Program-made: the position numbers and the translations under genes | The notes under the pieces: model-generated | Told to the model about the DNA's origin: nothing | Databases searched by the model: none | Seen by the model: only the letters and a program-made list of their open reading frames with translations | Assembly (NCBI RefSeq): GCF_047675955.1 | Contig: NW_027327412.1 | Location: 2,046,001 to 2,110,000 of the forward strand | Length of the DNA stretch: 64,000 nucleotides | Source of the DNA: Chlorocebus sabaeus | Lineage: Eukaryota > Chordata > Mammalia > Primates > Cercopithecidae | Reading direction: 5' to 3' | Shown here: positions 10,659 through 24,400 of the stretch, piece by piece | Layout: each line of letters starts with the position of its first letter | Numbering within the stretch: the first letter of the stretch is position 1

Positions 10659-13066
10659 TCCACAAGAACAGACTTAGCGAAAGGCTTCTTGAAGGGAAAG
10701 AGGTAACTCTGTGAGATGAATTAACAGAACACAGAGCAGTTTCTCAGAAAGCTTCTTTCCAGTTTTGAACGGAAGATATTTCCTTTTTCACCATAGCCCT
10801 CTAAGGGCTTCCAAATATCCCTTTGCCAATTCCACAAGAACAGCCTTAGCGAAAGGCTTCTTGAAGGGAAAGATGTAACTCTGTGAGATGAATTAACAGA
10901 ACACAGAGCAGTTTCTCAGAAAGCTTCTTTCCAGTTTTTAACGGAAGATATTTCCTTTTTCACCATAGCCCTCTATGGGCTTCCAAATATCATTTTGCCA
11001 ATTCCACAAGAACAGCCTTAGCGAAAGGCTTCTTGAAGGGAAAGATGTAACTCTGTGAGATGAATTAACAGAACACAGAGCAGTTTCTCAGAAATCTTCT
11101 TTCCAGTTTTGAACGGAAGATATTTCCTTTTTCACCATAGCCCTCTATGGGCTTCCAAATATCCCTTTGCCAATTCCACAAGAACAGCCTTAGCGAAAGG
11201 CTTCTTGAAGGGAAAGATGTAACTCTGTGAGATGAATTAACAGAACACAGAGCAGTTTCTCAGAAAGCTTCTTTCCAGTTTTGAACGGGAGATATTTTCT
11301 TTTTCACCATAGCCCTCTATGGGCTTCCAAATATCCCTTTGCCAATTCCACAAGAACAGCCTTAGCGAAAGGGTTCTTGAAGGGAAAGATGTAACTCTGT
11401 GAGATGAATTAACAGAACACAGAGCAGTTTCTCAGAAAGCTTCTTTCCAGTTTTGAACGGAAGATATTTCCTTTTTCACCATAGCCCTCTATGGGCTTCC
11501 AAATATCCCTTTGCCAATTCCACAAGAACAGCCTTAGCGAAAGGCTTCTTGAAGGGAAAGATGTAACTCTGTGAGATGAATTAACAGAACACAGAGCAGT
11601 TTCTCAGAAAGCTTCTTTCCTGTTTTTAATGGAAGATATTTCCTTTTTCACCATAGCCCTCTATGGGCTTCCAAATATCCCTTTGCCAATTCCACAAGAA
11701 CAGCCTTAGCGAAAGGCTTCTTGAAGGGAAAGATGTAACTCTGTGAGATGAATTAACAGAACACAGAGCAGTTTCTCAGATAGCTTCTTTCCAGTTTTGA
11801 ACGGAAGATATTTCCTTTTTCACCATAGCCCTCTATGGGCTTCCAAATATCCCTTTGCCAATTCCACAAGAACAGCCTTAGCGAAAGGCTTCTTGAAGGG
11901 AAAGCTGTAACTCTGTGAGATGAATTAACAGAACACAGAGCAGTTTCTCAGAAAGCTTCTTTCCAGTTTTGAACGGAAGATATTTCCTTTTTCACCATAG
12001 CCCTCTATGGGCTTCCAAATATCATTTTGCCAATTCCACAAGAACAGCCTTAGCGAAAGGCTTCTTGAAGGGAAAGCTGTAACTCTGTGAGATGAATTAA
12101 CAGAACACAGAGCAGTTTCTCAGAAAGCTTCTTTCCAGTTTTGAACGGAAGATATTTCCTTTTTCACCATAGCCCTCTATGGGCTTCCAAATATCCCTTT
12201 GCCAATTCCACAAGAACAGCCTTAGCGAAAGGCTTCTTGAAGGGAAAGATGTAACTCTGTGAGATGAATTAACAGAACACAGAGCAGTTTCTCAGAAAGC
12301 TTCTTTCCAGTTTTGAACGGAAGATATTTCCTTTTTCACAATAGCCCTCTATGGGCTTCCAAATATCCCTTTGCCAATTCCACAAGAACAGCCTTAGCGA
12401 AAGGCTTCTTGAAGGGAAAGATGTAACTCTGTGAGATGAATTAACAGAACACAGAGCAGTTTCTCAGAAATCTTCTTTCCAGTTTTGAACGGAAGATATT
12501 TCCTTTTTCACCATAGCCCTCTATGGGCTTCCAAATATCCCTTTGCCAATTCCACAAGAACAGCCTTAGCGAAAGGCTTCTTGAAGGGAAAGATGTAACT
12601 CTGTGAGATGAATTAACAGAACACAGAGCAGTTTCTCAGAAAGCTTCTTTCCAGTTTTGAACATGAGACATTTCCTTTTTCACCATAGCCCTCTATGGGC
12701 TTCCAAATATCCCTTTGCCAATTCCACAAAAACAGCCTTAGAGAAAGGCTTCTTGAAGGGAAAGATGTAACTCTGTGAGATGAATTAACAGAACACAGAG
12801 CAGTTTCTCAGAAAGCTTCTTTCCAGTTTTGAACGGAAGATATTTCCTTTTTCACCATAGCCCTCTATGGGCTTCCAAATATCCCTTTGCCAATTCCACA
12901 AGAACAGCCTTAGCGAAAGGCTTCTTGAAGGGAAAGATGTAACTCTGTGAGATGAATTAACAGAACACAGAGCAGTTTCTCAGAAAGCTTCTTTCCAGTT
13001 TTGAACGGAAGATATTTCCTTTTTCACCATAGCCCTCTACGGGCTTCCAAATATCATTTTGCCAAT

Positions 13067-14268
13067 TCCACAGGAACAGCCTTAGCGAAAGGCTTCTTGA
13101 AGGGAAATATGTAACTCTGTGAGATGAATTAACAGAACACAGAGCAGTTTCTCAGAAAGCTTCTTTCCAGTTTTGAACGGAAGATATTTCCTTTTTCACC
13201 ATAGCCCTCTATGGGCTTCCAAATATCATTTTGCCAATTCCACAAGAACAGCCTTAGCGAAAGGCTTCTTGAAGGGAAAGCTGTAACTCTGTGAGATGAA
13301 TTAACAGAACACAGAGCAGTTTCTCAGAAAGCTTCTTTCCAGTTTTGAACGGAAGATATTTCCTTTTTCACCATAGCCCTCTATGGGCTTCCAAATATCA
13401 TTTTGCCAATTCCACAAGAACAGCCTTAGCGAAAGGCTTCTTGAAGGGAAAGCTGTAAATCTGTGAGATGAATTAACAGAACACAGAGCAGTTTCTCAGA
13501 AAGCTTCTTTCCAGTTTTGAACGGAAGATATTTCCTTTTTCACCATAGCCCTCTATGGGCTTCCAAATATCATTTTGCCAATTCCACAAGAACAGCCTTA
13601 GCGAAAGGCTTCTTGAAGGGAAAGATGTAACTCTGTGAGATGAATTAACAGAACACAGAGCAGTTTCTCAGAAAGCTTCTTTCCAGTTTTGAACGGAAGA
13701 TATTTCCTTTTTCACCATAGCCCTCTATGGGCTTCCAAATATCCCTTTGCCAATTCCACAAGAACAGCCTTAGCGAAAGGCTTCTTGAAGGGAAAGATGT
13801 AACTCTGTGAGATGAATTAACAGAACACAGAGCAGTTTCTCAGAAAGCTTCTTTCCAGTTTTGAACGGAAGATATTTCCTTTTTCACCATAGCCCTCTAT
13901 GGGCTTCCAAATATCCCTTTGCCAATTCCACAAGAACAGCCTTAGCGAAAGCTCCTTGAAGGGAAAGATGTAACTCTGTACGATGAATTAACAGAACACA
14001 GAGCAGTTTCAGAGAAATCTTCTTTCCAGTTTTGAACGGAAGATATTTCCTTTTTCACAATAGCCCTCTATGGGCTTCCAAATATACTTTGCCAATTCCA
14101 CAAGAACAGCCTTAGCGAAAGGCTTCTTGAAGGGAAAGATGTAACTCTGTGAGATGAATTAACAGAACACAGAGCAGTTTCTCAGAAAGCTTCTTTCCAG
14201 TTTTGAACGGAAGATATTTCCTTTTTCACCATAGCCCTCTACGGGCTTCCAAATATCATTTTGCCAAT
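13067..14268 (+). repeat. 1,202-bp 7-monomer tandem unit, copy 1
   Basis: Monomer order: caggaac/aaatatg with atcattttgcc; agctgtaac with atcattttgcc; agctgtaaatctg with atcattttgcc; two near-consensus monomers; agctcc/tacgatg/cacaatag/atacttt (2 bp short); ctacggg with atcattttgcc. The following 1,202 bp repeat the same order. Length is 7 x 172 minus 2. Confidence 0.85.
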
Positions 14269-15470
14269 TCCACAGGAACAGCCTTAGCGAAAGGCTTCTT
14301 GAAGGGAAATATGTAACTCTGTGAGATGAATTAACAGAACACAGAGCAGTTTCTCAGAAAGCTTCTTTCCAGTTTTGAACGGAAGATATTTCCTTTTTCA
14401 CCATAGCCCTCTATGGGCTTCCAAATATCATTTTGCCAATTCCACAAGAACAGCCTTAGCGAAAGGCTTCTTGAAGGGAAAGCTGTAACTCTGTGAGATG
14501 AATTAACAGAACACAGAGCAGTTTCTCAGAAAGCTTCTTTCCAGTTTTGAACGGAAGATATTTCCTTTTTCACCATAGCCCTCTATGGGCTTCCAAATAT
14601 CATTTTGCCAATTCCACAAGAACAGCCTTAGCGAAAGGCTTCTTGAAGGGAAAGCTGTAAATCTGTGAGATGAATTAACAGAACACAGAGCAGTTTCTCA
14701 GAAAGCTTCTTTCCAGTTTTGAACGGAAGATATTTCCTTTTTCACCATAGCCCTCTATGGGCTTCCAAATATCATTTTGCCAATTCCACAAGAACAGCCT
14801 TAGCGAAAGGCTTCTTGAAGGGAAAGATGTAACTCTGTGAGATGAATTAACAGAACACAGAGCAGTTTCTCAGAAAGCTTCTTTCCAGTTTTGAACGGAA
14901 GATATTTCCTTTTTCACCATAGCCCTCTATGGGCTTCCAAATATCCCTTTGCCAATTCCACAAGAACAGCCTTAGCGAAAGGCTTCTTGAAGGGAAAGAT
15001 GTAACTCTGTGAGATGAATTAACAGAACACAGAGCAGTTTCTCAGAAAGCTTCTTTCCAGTTTTGAACGGAAGATATTTCCTTTTTCACCATAGCCCTCT
15101 ATGGGCTTCCAAATATCCCTTTGCCAATTCCACAAGAACAGCCTTAGCGAAAGCTCCTTGAAGGGAAAGATGTAACTCTGTACGATGAATTAACAGAACA
15201 CAGAGCAGTTTCAGAGAAATCTTCTTTCCAGTTTTGAACGGAAGATATTTCCTTTTTCACAATAGCCCTCTATGGGCTTCCAAATATACTTTGCCAATTC
15301 CACAAGAACAGCCTTAGCGAAAGGCTTCTTGAAGGGAAAGATGTAACTCTGTGAGATGAATTAACAGAACACAGAGCAGTTTCTCAGAAAGCTTCTTTCC
15401 AGTTTTGAACGGAAGATATTTCCTTTTTCACCATAGCCCTCTACGGGCTTCCAAATATCCCTTTGCCAAT
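14269..15470 (+). repeat. 1,202-bp 7-monomer tandem unit, copy 2
   Basis: All diagnostic variants of the preceding unit recur at +1,202 bp: agctgtaaatctg at 14653, the agctcc monomer at 15151 and atacttt at 15287. The only difference I noticed is in the last monomer, which has ctacggg but atccctttgcc instead of atcattttgcc. The next base starts the second copy of the 11.3-kb composite. Confidence 0.85.
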
Positions 15471-18400
15471 TCCACAAGAACAGCCTTAGCGAAAGGCTTC
15501 TTGAAGGGAAAGATGTAACTCTGTGAGATGAATTAACAGAACACAGAGCAGTTTCTCAGAAAGCTTCTTTCCAGTTTTGAACGGAAGATATTTCCTTTTT
15601 CACCATAGCCCTCTAAGGGCTTCCAAATATCCCTTTGCCAATTCCACAAGAACAGCCTTAGCGAAAGGCTTCTTGAAGGGAAAGATGTAACTCTGTGAGA
15701 TGAATTAACAGAACACAGAGCAGTTTCTCAGAAAGCTTCTTTCCAGTTTTGAACGGAAGATATTTCCTTTTTCAACATAGCCCTCTATGGGCTTCCAAAT
15801 ATCCCTTTGCCAATTCCACAAGAACTGCCTTAGCGAAAGGCTTCTTGAAGGGAAAGATGTAACTCTGTGAGATGAATTAACAGAACACAGAGCAGTTTCT
15901 CAGAAAGCTTCTTTCCAGTTTTGAACGGAAGATATTTCCTTTTTCACCATAGCCCTCTATGGGCTTCCAAATATCATTTTGCCAATTCCACAAGAACAGC
16001 CTTAGCGAAAGGCTTCTTGAAGGGAAAGATGTAACTCTGTGAGATGAATTAACAGAACACAGAGCAGTTTCTCAGAAATCTTCTTTCCAGTTTTGAACGG
16101 AAGATATTTCCTTTTTCACCATAGCCCTCTATGGGCTTCCAAATATCCCTTTGCCAATTCCACAAGAACAGCCTTAGCGAAAGGCTTCTTGAAGGGAAAG
16201 ATGTAACTCTGTGAGATGAATTAACAGAACACAGAGCAGTTTCTCAGAAAGCTTCTTTCCAGTTTTGAACGGGAGATATTTTCTTTTTCACCATAGCCCT
16301 CTATGGGCTTCCAAATATCCCTTTGCCAATTCCACAAGAACAGCCTTAGCGAAAGGCTTCTTGAAGGGAAAGATGTAACTCTGTGAGATGAATTAACAGA
16401 ACACAGAGCAGTTTCTCAGAAAGCTTCTTTCCAGTTTTGAACGGAAGATATTTCCTTTTTCACCATAGCCCTCTATGGGCTTCCAAATATCCCTTTGCCA
16501 ATTCCACAAGAACAGCCTTAGCGAAAGGCTTCTTGAAGGGAAAGATGTAACTCTGTGAGATGAATTAACAGAACACAGAGCAGTTTCTCAGAAAGCTTCT
16601 TTCCAGTTTTGAACGGAAGATATTTCCTTTTTCACCATAGCCCTCTATGGGCTTCCAAATATCCCTTTGCCAATTCCACAAGAACAGCCTTAGCGAAAGG
16701 CTTCTTGAAGGGAAAGATGTAACTCTGTGAGATGAATTAACAGAACACAGAGCAGTTTCTCAGAAAGCTTCTTTCCAGTTTTGAACGGAAGATATTTCCT
16801 TTTTCACCATAGCCCTCTATGGGCTTCCAAATATCCCTTTGCCAATTCCACAAGAACAGCCTTAGCGAAAGGCTTCTTGAAGGGAAAGATGTAACTCTGT
16901 GAGATGAATTAACAGAACACAGAGCAGTTTCTCAGAAAGCTTCTTTCCAGTTTTGAACGGAAGATATTTCCTTTTTCACCATAGCCCTCTATGGGCTTCC
17001 AAATATCCCTTTGCCAATTCCACAAGAACAGCCTTAGCGAAAGGCTTCTTGAAGGGAAAGATGTAACTCTGTGAGATGAATTAACAGAACACAGAGCAGT
17101 TTCTCAGAAAGCTTCTTTCCTGTTTTGAACGGAAGATATTTCCTTTTTCACCATAGCCCTCTAGGGGTTCCAAATATCCCTTTGCCAATTCCACAAGAAC
17201 AGCCTTAGCGAAAGGCTTCTTGAAGGGAAAGATGTAACACTGTGAGATGAATTAACAGAACACAGAGCAGTTTCTCAGAAAGCTTCTTTCCAGTTTTGAA
17301 CGGAAGATATTTCCTTTTTCACCATAGCCCTCTATGGGCTTCCAAATATCCCTTTGCCAATTCCACAAGAACAGCCTTAGCGAAAGGCTTCTTGAAGGGA
17401 AAGCTGTAACTCTGTGAGATGAATTAACAGAACACAGAGCAGTTTCTCAGAAAGCTTCTTTCCAGTTTTGAACGGAAGATATTTCCTTTTTCACCATAGC
17501 CCTCTATGGGCTTCCAAATATCATTTTGCCAATTCCACAAGAACAGCCTTAGCGAAAGGCTTCTTGAAGGGAAAGATGTAACTCTGTGAGATGAATTAAC
17601 AGAACACAGAGCAGTTTCTCAGAAAGCTTCTTTCCAGTTTTGAACGGAAGATATTTCCTTTTTCACCATAGCCCTCTATGGGCTTCCAAATATCCCTTTG
17701 CCAATTCCACAAGAACTGCCTTAGCGAAAGGCTTCTTGAAGGGAAAGATGTAACTCTGTGAGATGAATTAACAGAACACAGAGCAGTTTCTCAGAAAGCT
17801 TCTTTCCAGTTTTGAACGGAAGATATTTCCTTTTTCACCATAGCCCTCTATGGGCTTCCAAATATCCCTTTGCCAATTCCACAAGAACAGCCTTAGCGAA
17901 AGCTCCTTGAAGGGAAAGATGTAACTCTGTGAGATGAATTAACAGAACACAGAGCAGTTTCAGAGAAATCTTCTTTCCAGTTTTGAACGGAAGATATTTC
18001 CTTTTTCACCATAGCCCTCTATGGGCTTCCAAATATCCCTTTGCCAATTCCACAAGAACAGCCTTAGCGAAAGGCTTCTTGAAGGGAAAGATGTAACTCT
18101 GTGAGATGAATTAACAGAACACAGAGCAGTTTCTCAGAAAGCTTCTTTCCAGTTTTGAACGGAAGATATTTCCTTTTTCACCATAGCCCTCTATGGGCTT
18201 CCAAATATCCCTTTGCCAATTCCACAAGAACAGCCTTAGCGAAAGGCTTCTTGAAGGGAAAGATGTAACTCTGTGAGATGAATTAACAGAACACAGAGCA
18301 GTTTCTCAGAAAGCTTCTTTCCAGTTTTGAACGGAAGATATTTCCTTTTTCACCATAGCCCTCTATGGGCTTCCAAATATCCCTTTGCCAATTCCACAAG

Positions 18401-21400
18401 AACAGCCTTAGCGAAAGGCTTCTTGAAGGGAAAGATGTAACTCTGTGAGATGAATTAACAGAACACAGAGCAGTTTCTCAGAAAGCTTCTTTCCAGTTTT
18501 GAACGGAAGATATTTCCTTTTTCACCATAGCCCTCTATGGGCTTCCAAATATCCCTTTGCCAATTGCACAAGAACAGCCTTAGCGAAAGGCTTCTTGAAG
18601 GGAAAGATGTAACTCTGTGAGATGAATTAACAGAACACAGAGCAGTTTCTCAGAAAGCTTCTTTCCAGTTTTGAACGGAAGATATTTCCTTTTTCACCAT
18701 AGCCCTCTATGGGCTTCCAAATATCCCTTTGCCAATTCCACAAGAACAGCCTTAGCGAAAGGCTTCTTGAAGGGAAAGAGGTAACTCTGTGAGATGAATT
18801 AACAGAACACAGAGCAGTTTCTCAGAAAGCTTCTTTCCAGTTTTGAACGGAAGATATTTCCTTTTTCACCATAGCCCTCTAAGGGCTTCCAAATATCCCT
18901 TTGCCAATTCCACAAGAACAGCCTTAGCGAAAGGCTTCTTGAAGGGAAAGATGTAACTCTGTGAGATGAATTAACAGAACACAGAGCAGTTTCTCAGAAA
19001 GCTTCTTTCCAGTTTTGAACGGAAGATATTTCCTTTTTCAACATAGCCCTCTATGGGCTTCCAAATATCCCTTTGCCAATTCCACAAGAACAGCCTTAGC
19101 GAAAGGCTTCTTGAAGGGAAAGATGTAACTCTGTGAGATGAATTAACAGAACACAGAGCAGTTTCTCAGAAAGCTTCTTTCCAGTTTTGAACGGAAGATA
19201 TTTCCTTTTTCACCATAGCCCTCTATGGGCTTCCAAATATCATTTTGCCAATTCCACAAGAACAGCCTTAGCGAAAGGCTTCTTGAAGGGAAAGATGTAA
19301 CTCTGTGAGATGAATTAACAGAACACAGAGCAGTTTCTCAGAAATCTTCTTTCCAGTTTTGAACGGAAGATATTTCCTTTTTCACCATAGCCCTCTATGG
19401 GCTTCCAAATATCCCTTTGCCAATTCCACAAGAACAGCCTTAGCGAAAGGCTTCTTGAAGGGAAAGATGTAACTCTGTGAGATGAATTAACAGAACACAG
19501 AGCAGTTTCTCAGAAAGCTTCTTTCCAGTTTTGAACGGGAGATATTTTCTTTTTCACCATAGCCCTCTATGGGCTTCCAAATATCCCTTTGCCAATTCCA
19601 CAAGAACAGCCTTATCGAAAGGCTTCTTGAAGGGAAAGATGTAACTCTGTGAGATGAATTAACAGAACACAGAGCAGTTTCTCAGAAAGCTTCTTTCCTG
19701 TTTTGAACGGAAGATATTTCCTTTTTCACCATAGCCCTCTATGGGCTTCCAAATATCCCTTTGCCAATTCCACAAGAACAGCCTTAGCGAAAGGCTTCTT
19801 GAAGGGAAAGATGTAACTCTGTGAGATGAATTAACAGAACACAGAGCAGTTTCTCAGAAAGCTTCTTTCCTGTTTTGAACGGAAGATATTTCCTTTTTCA
19901 CCATAGCCCTCTATGGGCTTCCAAATATCCCTTTGCCAATTCCACAAGAACAGCCTTAGCGAAAGGCTTCTTGAAGGGAAAGATGTAACTCTGTGAGATG
20001 AATTAACAGAACACAGAGCAGTTTCTCAGAAAGCTTCTTTCCAGTTTTGAACGGAAGATATTTCCTTTTTCACCATAGCCCTCTATGGGCTTCCAAATAT
20101 CCCTTTGCCAATTCCACAAGAACAGCCTTAGCGAAAGGCTTCTTGAAGGGAAAGATGTAACTCTGTGAGATGAATTAACAGAACACAGAGCAGTTTCTCA
20201 GAAAGCTTCTTTCCAGTTTTGAACGGAAGATATTTCCTTTTTCACCATAGCCCTCTATGGGCTTCCAAATATCCCTTTGCCAATTCCACAAGAACAGCCT
20301 TAGCGAAAGGCTTCTTGAAGGGAAAGATGTAACTCTGTGAGATGAATTAACAGAACACAGAGCAGTTTCTCAGAAAGCTTCTTTCCAGTTTTGAACGGAA
20401 GATATTTCCTTTTTCACCATAGCCCTCTATGGGCTTCCAAATATCCCTTTGCCAATTCCACAAGAACAGCCTTAGCGAAAGGCTTCTTGAAGGGAAAGCT
20501 GTAACTCTGTGAGATGAATTAACAGAACACAGAGCAGTTTCTCAGAAAGCTTCTTTCCAGTTTTGAACGGAAGATATTTCCTTTTTCACCATAGCCCTCT
20601 ATGGGCTTCCAAATATCATTTTGCCAATTCCACAAGAACAGCCTTAGCGAAAGGCTTCTTGAAGGGAAAGATGTAACTCTGTGAGATGAATTAACAGAAC
20701 ACAGAGCAGTTTCTCAGAAAGCTTCTTTCCAGTTTTGAACGGAAGATATTTCCTTTTTCACCATAGCCCTCTATGGGCTTCCAAATATCCCTTTGCCAAT
20801 TCCACAAGAACAGCCTTAGCGAAAGGCTTCTTGAAGGGAAAGATGTAACTCTGTGAGATGAATTAACAGAACACAGAGCAGTTTCTCAGAAAGCTTCTTT
20901 CCAGTTTTGAACGGAAGATATTTCCTTTTTCACCATAGCCCTCTATGGGCTTCCAAATATCCCTTTGCCAATTCCACAAGAACAGCCTTAGCGAAAGCTC
21001 CTTGAAGGGAAAGATGTAACTCTGTACGATGAATTAACAGAACACAGAGCAGTTTCAGAGAAATCTTCTTTCCAGTTTTGAACGGAAGATATTTCCTTTT
21101 TCACCATAGCCCTCTATGGGCTTCCAAATATACTTTGCCAATTCCACAAGAACAGCCTTAGCGAAAGGCTTCTTGAAGGGAAAGATGTAACTCTGTGAGA
21201 TGAATTAACAGAACACAGAGCAGTTTCTCAGAAAGCTTCTTTCCAGTTTTGAACGGAAGATATTTCCTTTTTCACCATAGCCCTCTACGGGCTTCCAAAT
21301 ATCATTTTGCCAATTCCACAGGAACAGCCTTAGCGAAAGGCTTCTTGAAGGGAAATATGTAACTCTGTGAGATGAATTAACAGAACACAGAGCAGTTTCT

Positions 21401-24400
21401 CAGAAAGCTTCTTTCCAGTTTTGAACGGAAGATATTTCCTTTTTCACCATAGCCCTCTATGGGCTTCCAAATATCCCTTTGCCAATTCCACAAGAACAGC
21501 CTTAGCGAAAGGCTTCTTGAAGGGAAAGATGTAACTCTGTGAGATGAATTAACGGAACACAGAGCAGTTTCTCAGAAAGCTTCTTTCCAGTTTTGAACGG
21601 AAGATATTTCCTTTTTCACCATAGCCCTCTACGGGCTTCCAAATATCCCTTTGCCAATTCCACAAGAACAGCCTTAGCGAAAGGCTTCTTGAAGGGAAAG
21701 ATGTAACTCTGTGAGATGAATTAACAGAACACAGAGCAGTTTCTCAGAAAGCTTCTTTCCAGTTTTGAACGGAAGATATTTCCTTTTTCACCATAGCCCT
21801 CTATGGGCTTCCAAATATCCCTTTGCCAATTCCACAAGAACAGCCTTAGCGAAAGGCTTCTTGAAGGGAAAGATGTAACTCTGTGAGATGAATTAACAGA
21901 ACACAGAGCAGTTTCTCAGAAAGCTTCTTTCCAGTTTTGAACGGAAGATATTTTCTTTTTCACCATAGCCCTCTATGGGCTTCCAAATATCCCTTTGCCA
22001 ATTCCACAAGAACAGACTTAGCGAAAGGCTTCTTGAAGGGAAAGAGGTAACTCTGTGAGATGAATTAACAGAACACAGAGCAGTTTCTCAGAAAGCTTCT
22101 TTCCAGTTTTGAACGGAAGATATTTCCTTTTTCACCATAGCCCTCTAAGGGCTTCCAAATATCCCTTTGCCAATTCCACAAGAACAGCCTTAGCGAAAGG
22201 CTTCTTGAAGGGAAAGATGTAACTCTGTGAGATGAATTAACAGAACACAGAGCAGTTTCTCAGAAAGCTTCTTTCCAGTTTTTAACGGAAGATATTTCCT
22301 TTTTCACCATAGCCCTCTATGGGCTTCCAAATATCATTTTGCCAATTCCACAAGAACAGCCTTAGCGAAAGGCTTCTTGAAGGGAAAGATGTAACTCTGT
22401 GAGATGAATTAACAGAACACAGAGCAGTTTCTCAGAAATCTTCTTTCCAGTTTTGAACGGAAGATATTTCCTTTTTCACCATAGCCCTCTATGGGCTTCC
22501 AAATATCCCTTTGCCAATTCCACAAGAACAGCCTTAGCGAAAGGCTTCTTGAAGGGAAAGATGTAACTCTGTGAGATGAATTAACAGAACACAGAGCAGT
22601 TTCTCAGAAAGCTTCTTTCCAGTTTTGAACGGGAGATATTTTCTTTTTCACCATAGCCCTCTATGGGCTTCCAAATATCCCTTTGCCAATTCCACAAGAA
22701 CAGCCTTAGCGAAAGGGTTCTTGAAGGGAAAGATGTAACTCTGTGAGATGAATTAACAGAACACAGAGCAGTTTCTCAGAAAGCTTCTTTCCAGTTTTGA
22801 ACGGAAGATATTTCCTTTTTCACCATAGCCCTCTATGGGCTTCCAAATATCCCTTTGCCAATTCCACAAGAACAGCCTTAGCGAAAGGCTTCTTGAAGGG
22901 AAAGATGTAACTCTGTGAGATGAATTAACAGAACACAGAGCAGTTTCTCAGAAAGCTTCTTTCCTGTTTTTAATGGAAGATATTTCCTTTTTCACCATAG
23001 CCCTCTATGGGCTTCCAAATATCCCTTTGCCAATTCCACAAGAACAGCCTTAGCGAAAGGCTTCTTGAAGGGAAAGATGTAACTCTGTGAGATGAATTAA
23101 CAGAACACAGAGCAGTTTCTCAGATAGCTTCTTTCCAGTTTTGAACGGAAGATATTTCCTTTTTCACCATAGCCCTCTATGGGCTTCCAAATATCCCTTT
23201 GCCAATTCCACAAGAACAGCCTTAGCGAAAGGCTTCTTGAAGGGAAAGCTGTAACTCTGTGAGATGAATTAACAGAACACAGAGCAGTTTCTCAGAAAGC
23301 TTCTTTCCAGTTTTGAACGGAAGATATTTCCTTTTTCACCATAGCCCTCTATGGGCTTCCAAATATCATTTTGCCAATTCCACAAGAACAGCCTTAGCGA
23401 AAGGCTTCTTGAAGGGAAAGCTGTAACTCTGTGAGATGAATTAACAGAACACAGAGCAGTTTCTCAGAAAGCTTCTTTCCAGTTTTGAACGGAAGATATT
23501 TCCTTTTTCACCATAGCCCTCTATGGGCTTCCAAATATCCCTTTGCCAATTCCACAAGAACAGCCTTAGCGAAAGGCTTCTTGAAGGGAAAGATGTAACT
23601 CTGTGAGATGAATTAACAGAACACAGAGCAGTTTCTCAGAAAGCTTCTTTCCAGTTTTGAACGGAAGATATTTCCTTTTTCACAATAGCCCTCTATGGGC
23701 TTCCAAATATCCCTTTGCCAATTCCACAAGAACAGCCTTAGCGAAAGGCTTCTTGAAGGGAAAGATGTAACTCTGTGAGATGAATTAACAGAACACAGAG
23801 CAGTTTCTCAGAAATCTTCTTTCCAGTTTTGAACGGAAGATATTTCCTTTTTCACCATAGCCCTCTATGGGCTTCCAAATATCCCTTTGCCAATTCCACA
23901 AGAACAGCCTTAGCGAAAGGCTTCTTGAAGGGAAAGATGTAACTCTGTGAGATGAATTAACAGAACACAGAGCAGTTTCTCAGAAAGCTTCTTTCCAGTT
24001 TTGAACATGAGACATTTCCTTTTTCACCATAGCCCTCTATGGGCTTCCAAATATCCCTTTGCCAATTCCACAAAAACAGCCTTAGAGAAAGGCTTCTTGA
24101 AGGGAAAGATGTAACTCTGTGAGATGAATTAACAGAACACAGAGCAGTTTCTCAGAAAGCTTCTTTCCAGTTTTGAACGGAAGATATTTCCTTTTTCACC
24201 ATAGCCCTCTATGGGCTTCCAAATATCCCTTTGCCAATTCCACAAGAACAGCCTTAGCGAAAGGCTTCTTGAAGGGAAAGATGTAACTCTGTGAGATGAA
24301 TTAACAGAACACAGAGCAGTTTCTCAGAAAGCTTCTTTCCAGTTTTGAACGGAAGATATTTCCTTTTTCACCATAGCCCTCTACGGGCTTCCAAATATCA

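Larger units (their letters stand above)
4127..15470 (+). repeat. 11,344-bp composite repeat, copy 1 (blocks B, C and D; 66 monomers)
   Basis: Three header-led blocks, B (19 monomers), C (19) and D (28), form a unit that recurs from 15471 with a constant offset of 11,344 bp. Many diagnostic variants keep that offset exactly: cttatcg 8271/19615, tgtttttaat 11621/22965 and gaaagggttc 11367/22711, together with the cacatgagacattt, cttagagaaa, aacggaacac and cagacttag variants. The length equals 66 monomers minus eight 1-bp deletions, which agrees with the indels visible in the unit. The start is set at the header monomer. Its first ~100 bases differ from the second copy (cacaaaaaaagcc and agaggtaac here). 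Confidence 0.85.
10659..15470 (+). repeat. Block D, 28 monomers (4,812 bp)
   Basis: The header monomer (cagacttag plus agaggtaac and ctaaggg) is followed directly by a tttttaacgg/atcattttgcc monomer, so the caacatag monomer of the other blocks is missing or fused. Private variants are gaaagggttc (11367), tgtttttaatgg (11621), cagatagctt (11780), cacaatag (12340), acatgagacattt (12662) and cacaaaaacagccttagag (12726). The last 2,404 bp are two tandem copies of a 7-monomer unit. Length is 28 x 172 minus four deletions. Confidence 0.8.

Noticed and set aside
4127..15600. Assembly duplication as the explanation for the large identical blocks
   Set aside because: Not excluded, but less likely as the only cause: copies carry private substitutions, a private 1-bp deletion (about 49222), different internal duplications and a one-monomer length difference, which a simple assembly copy would not produce. 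Read-level support is still needed.
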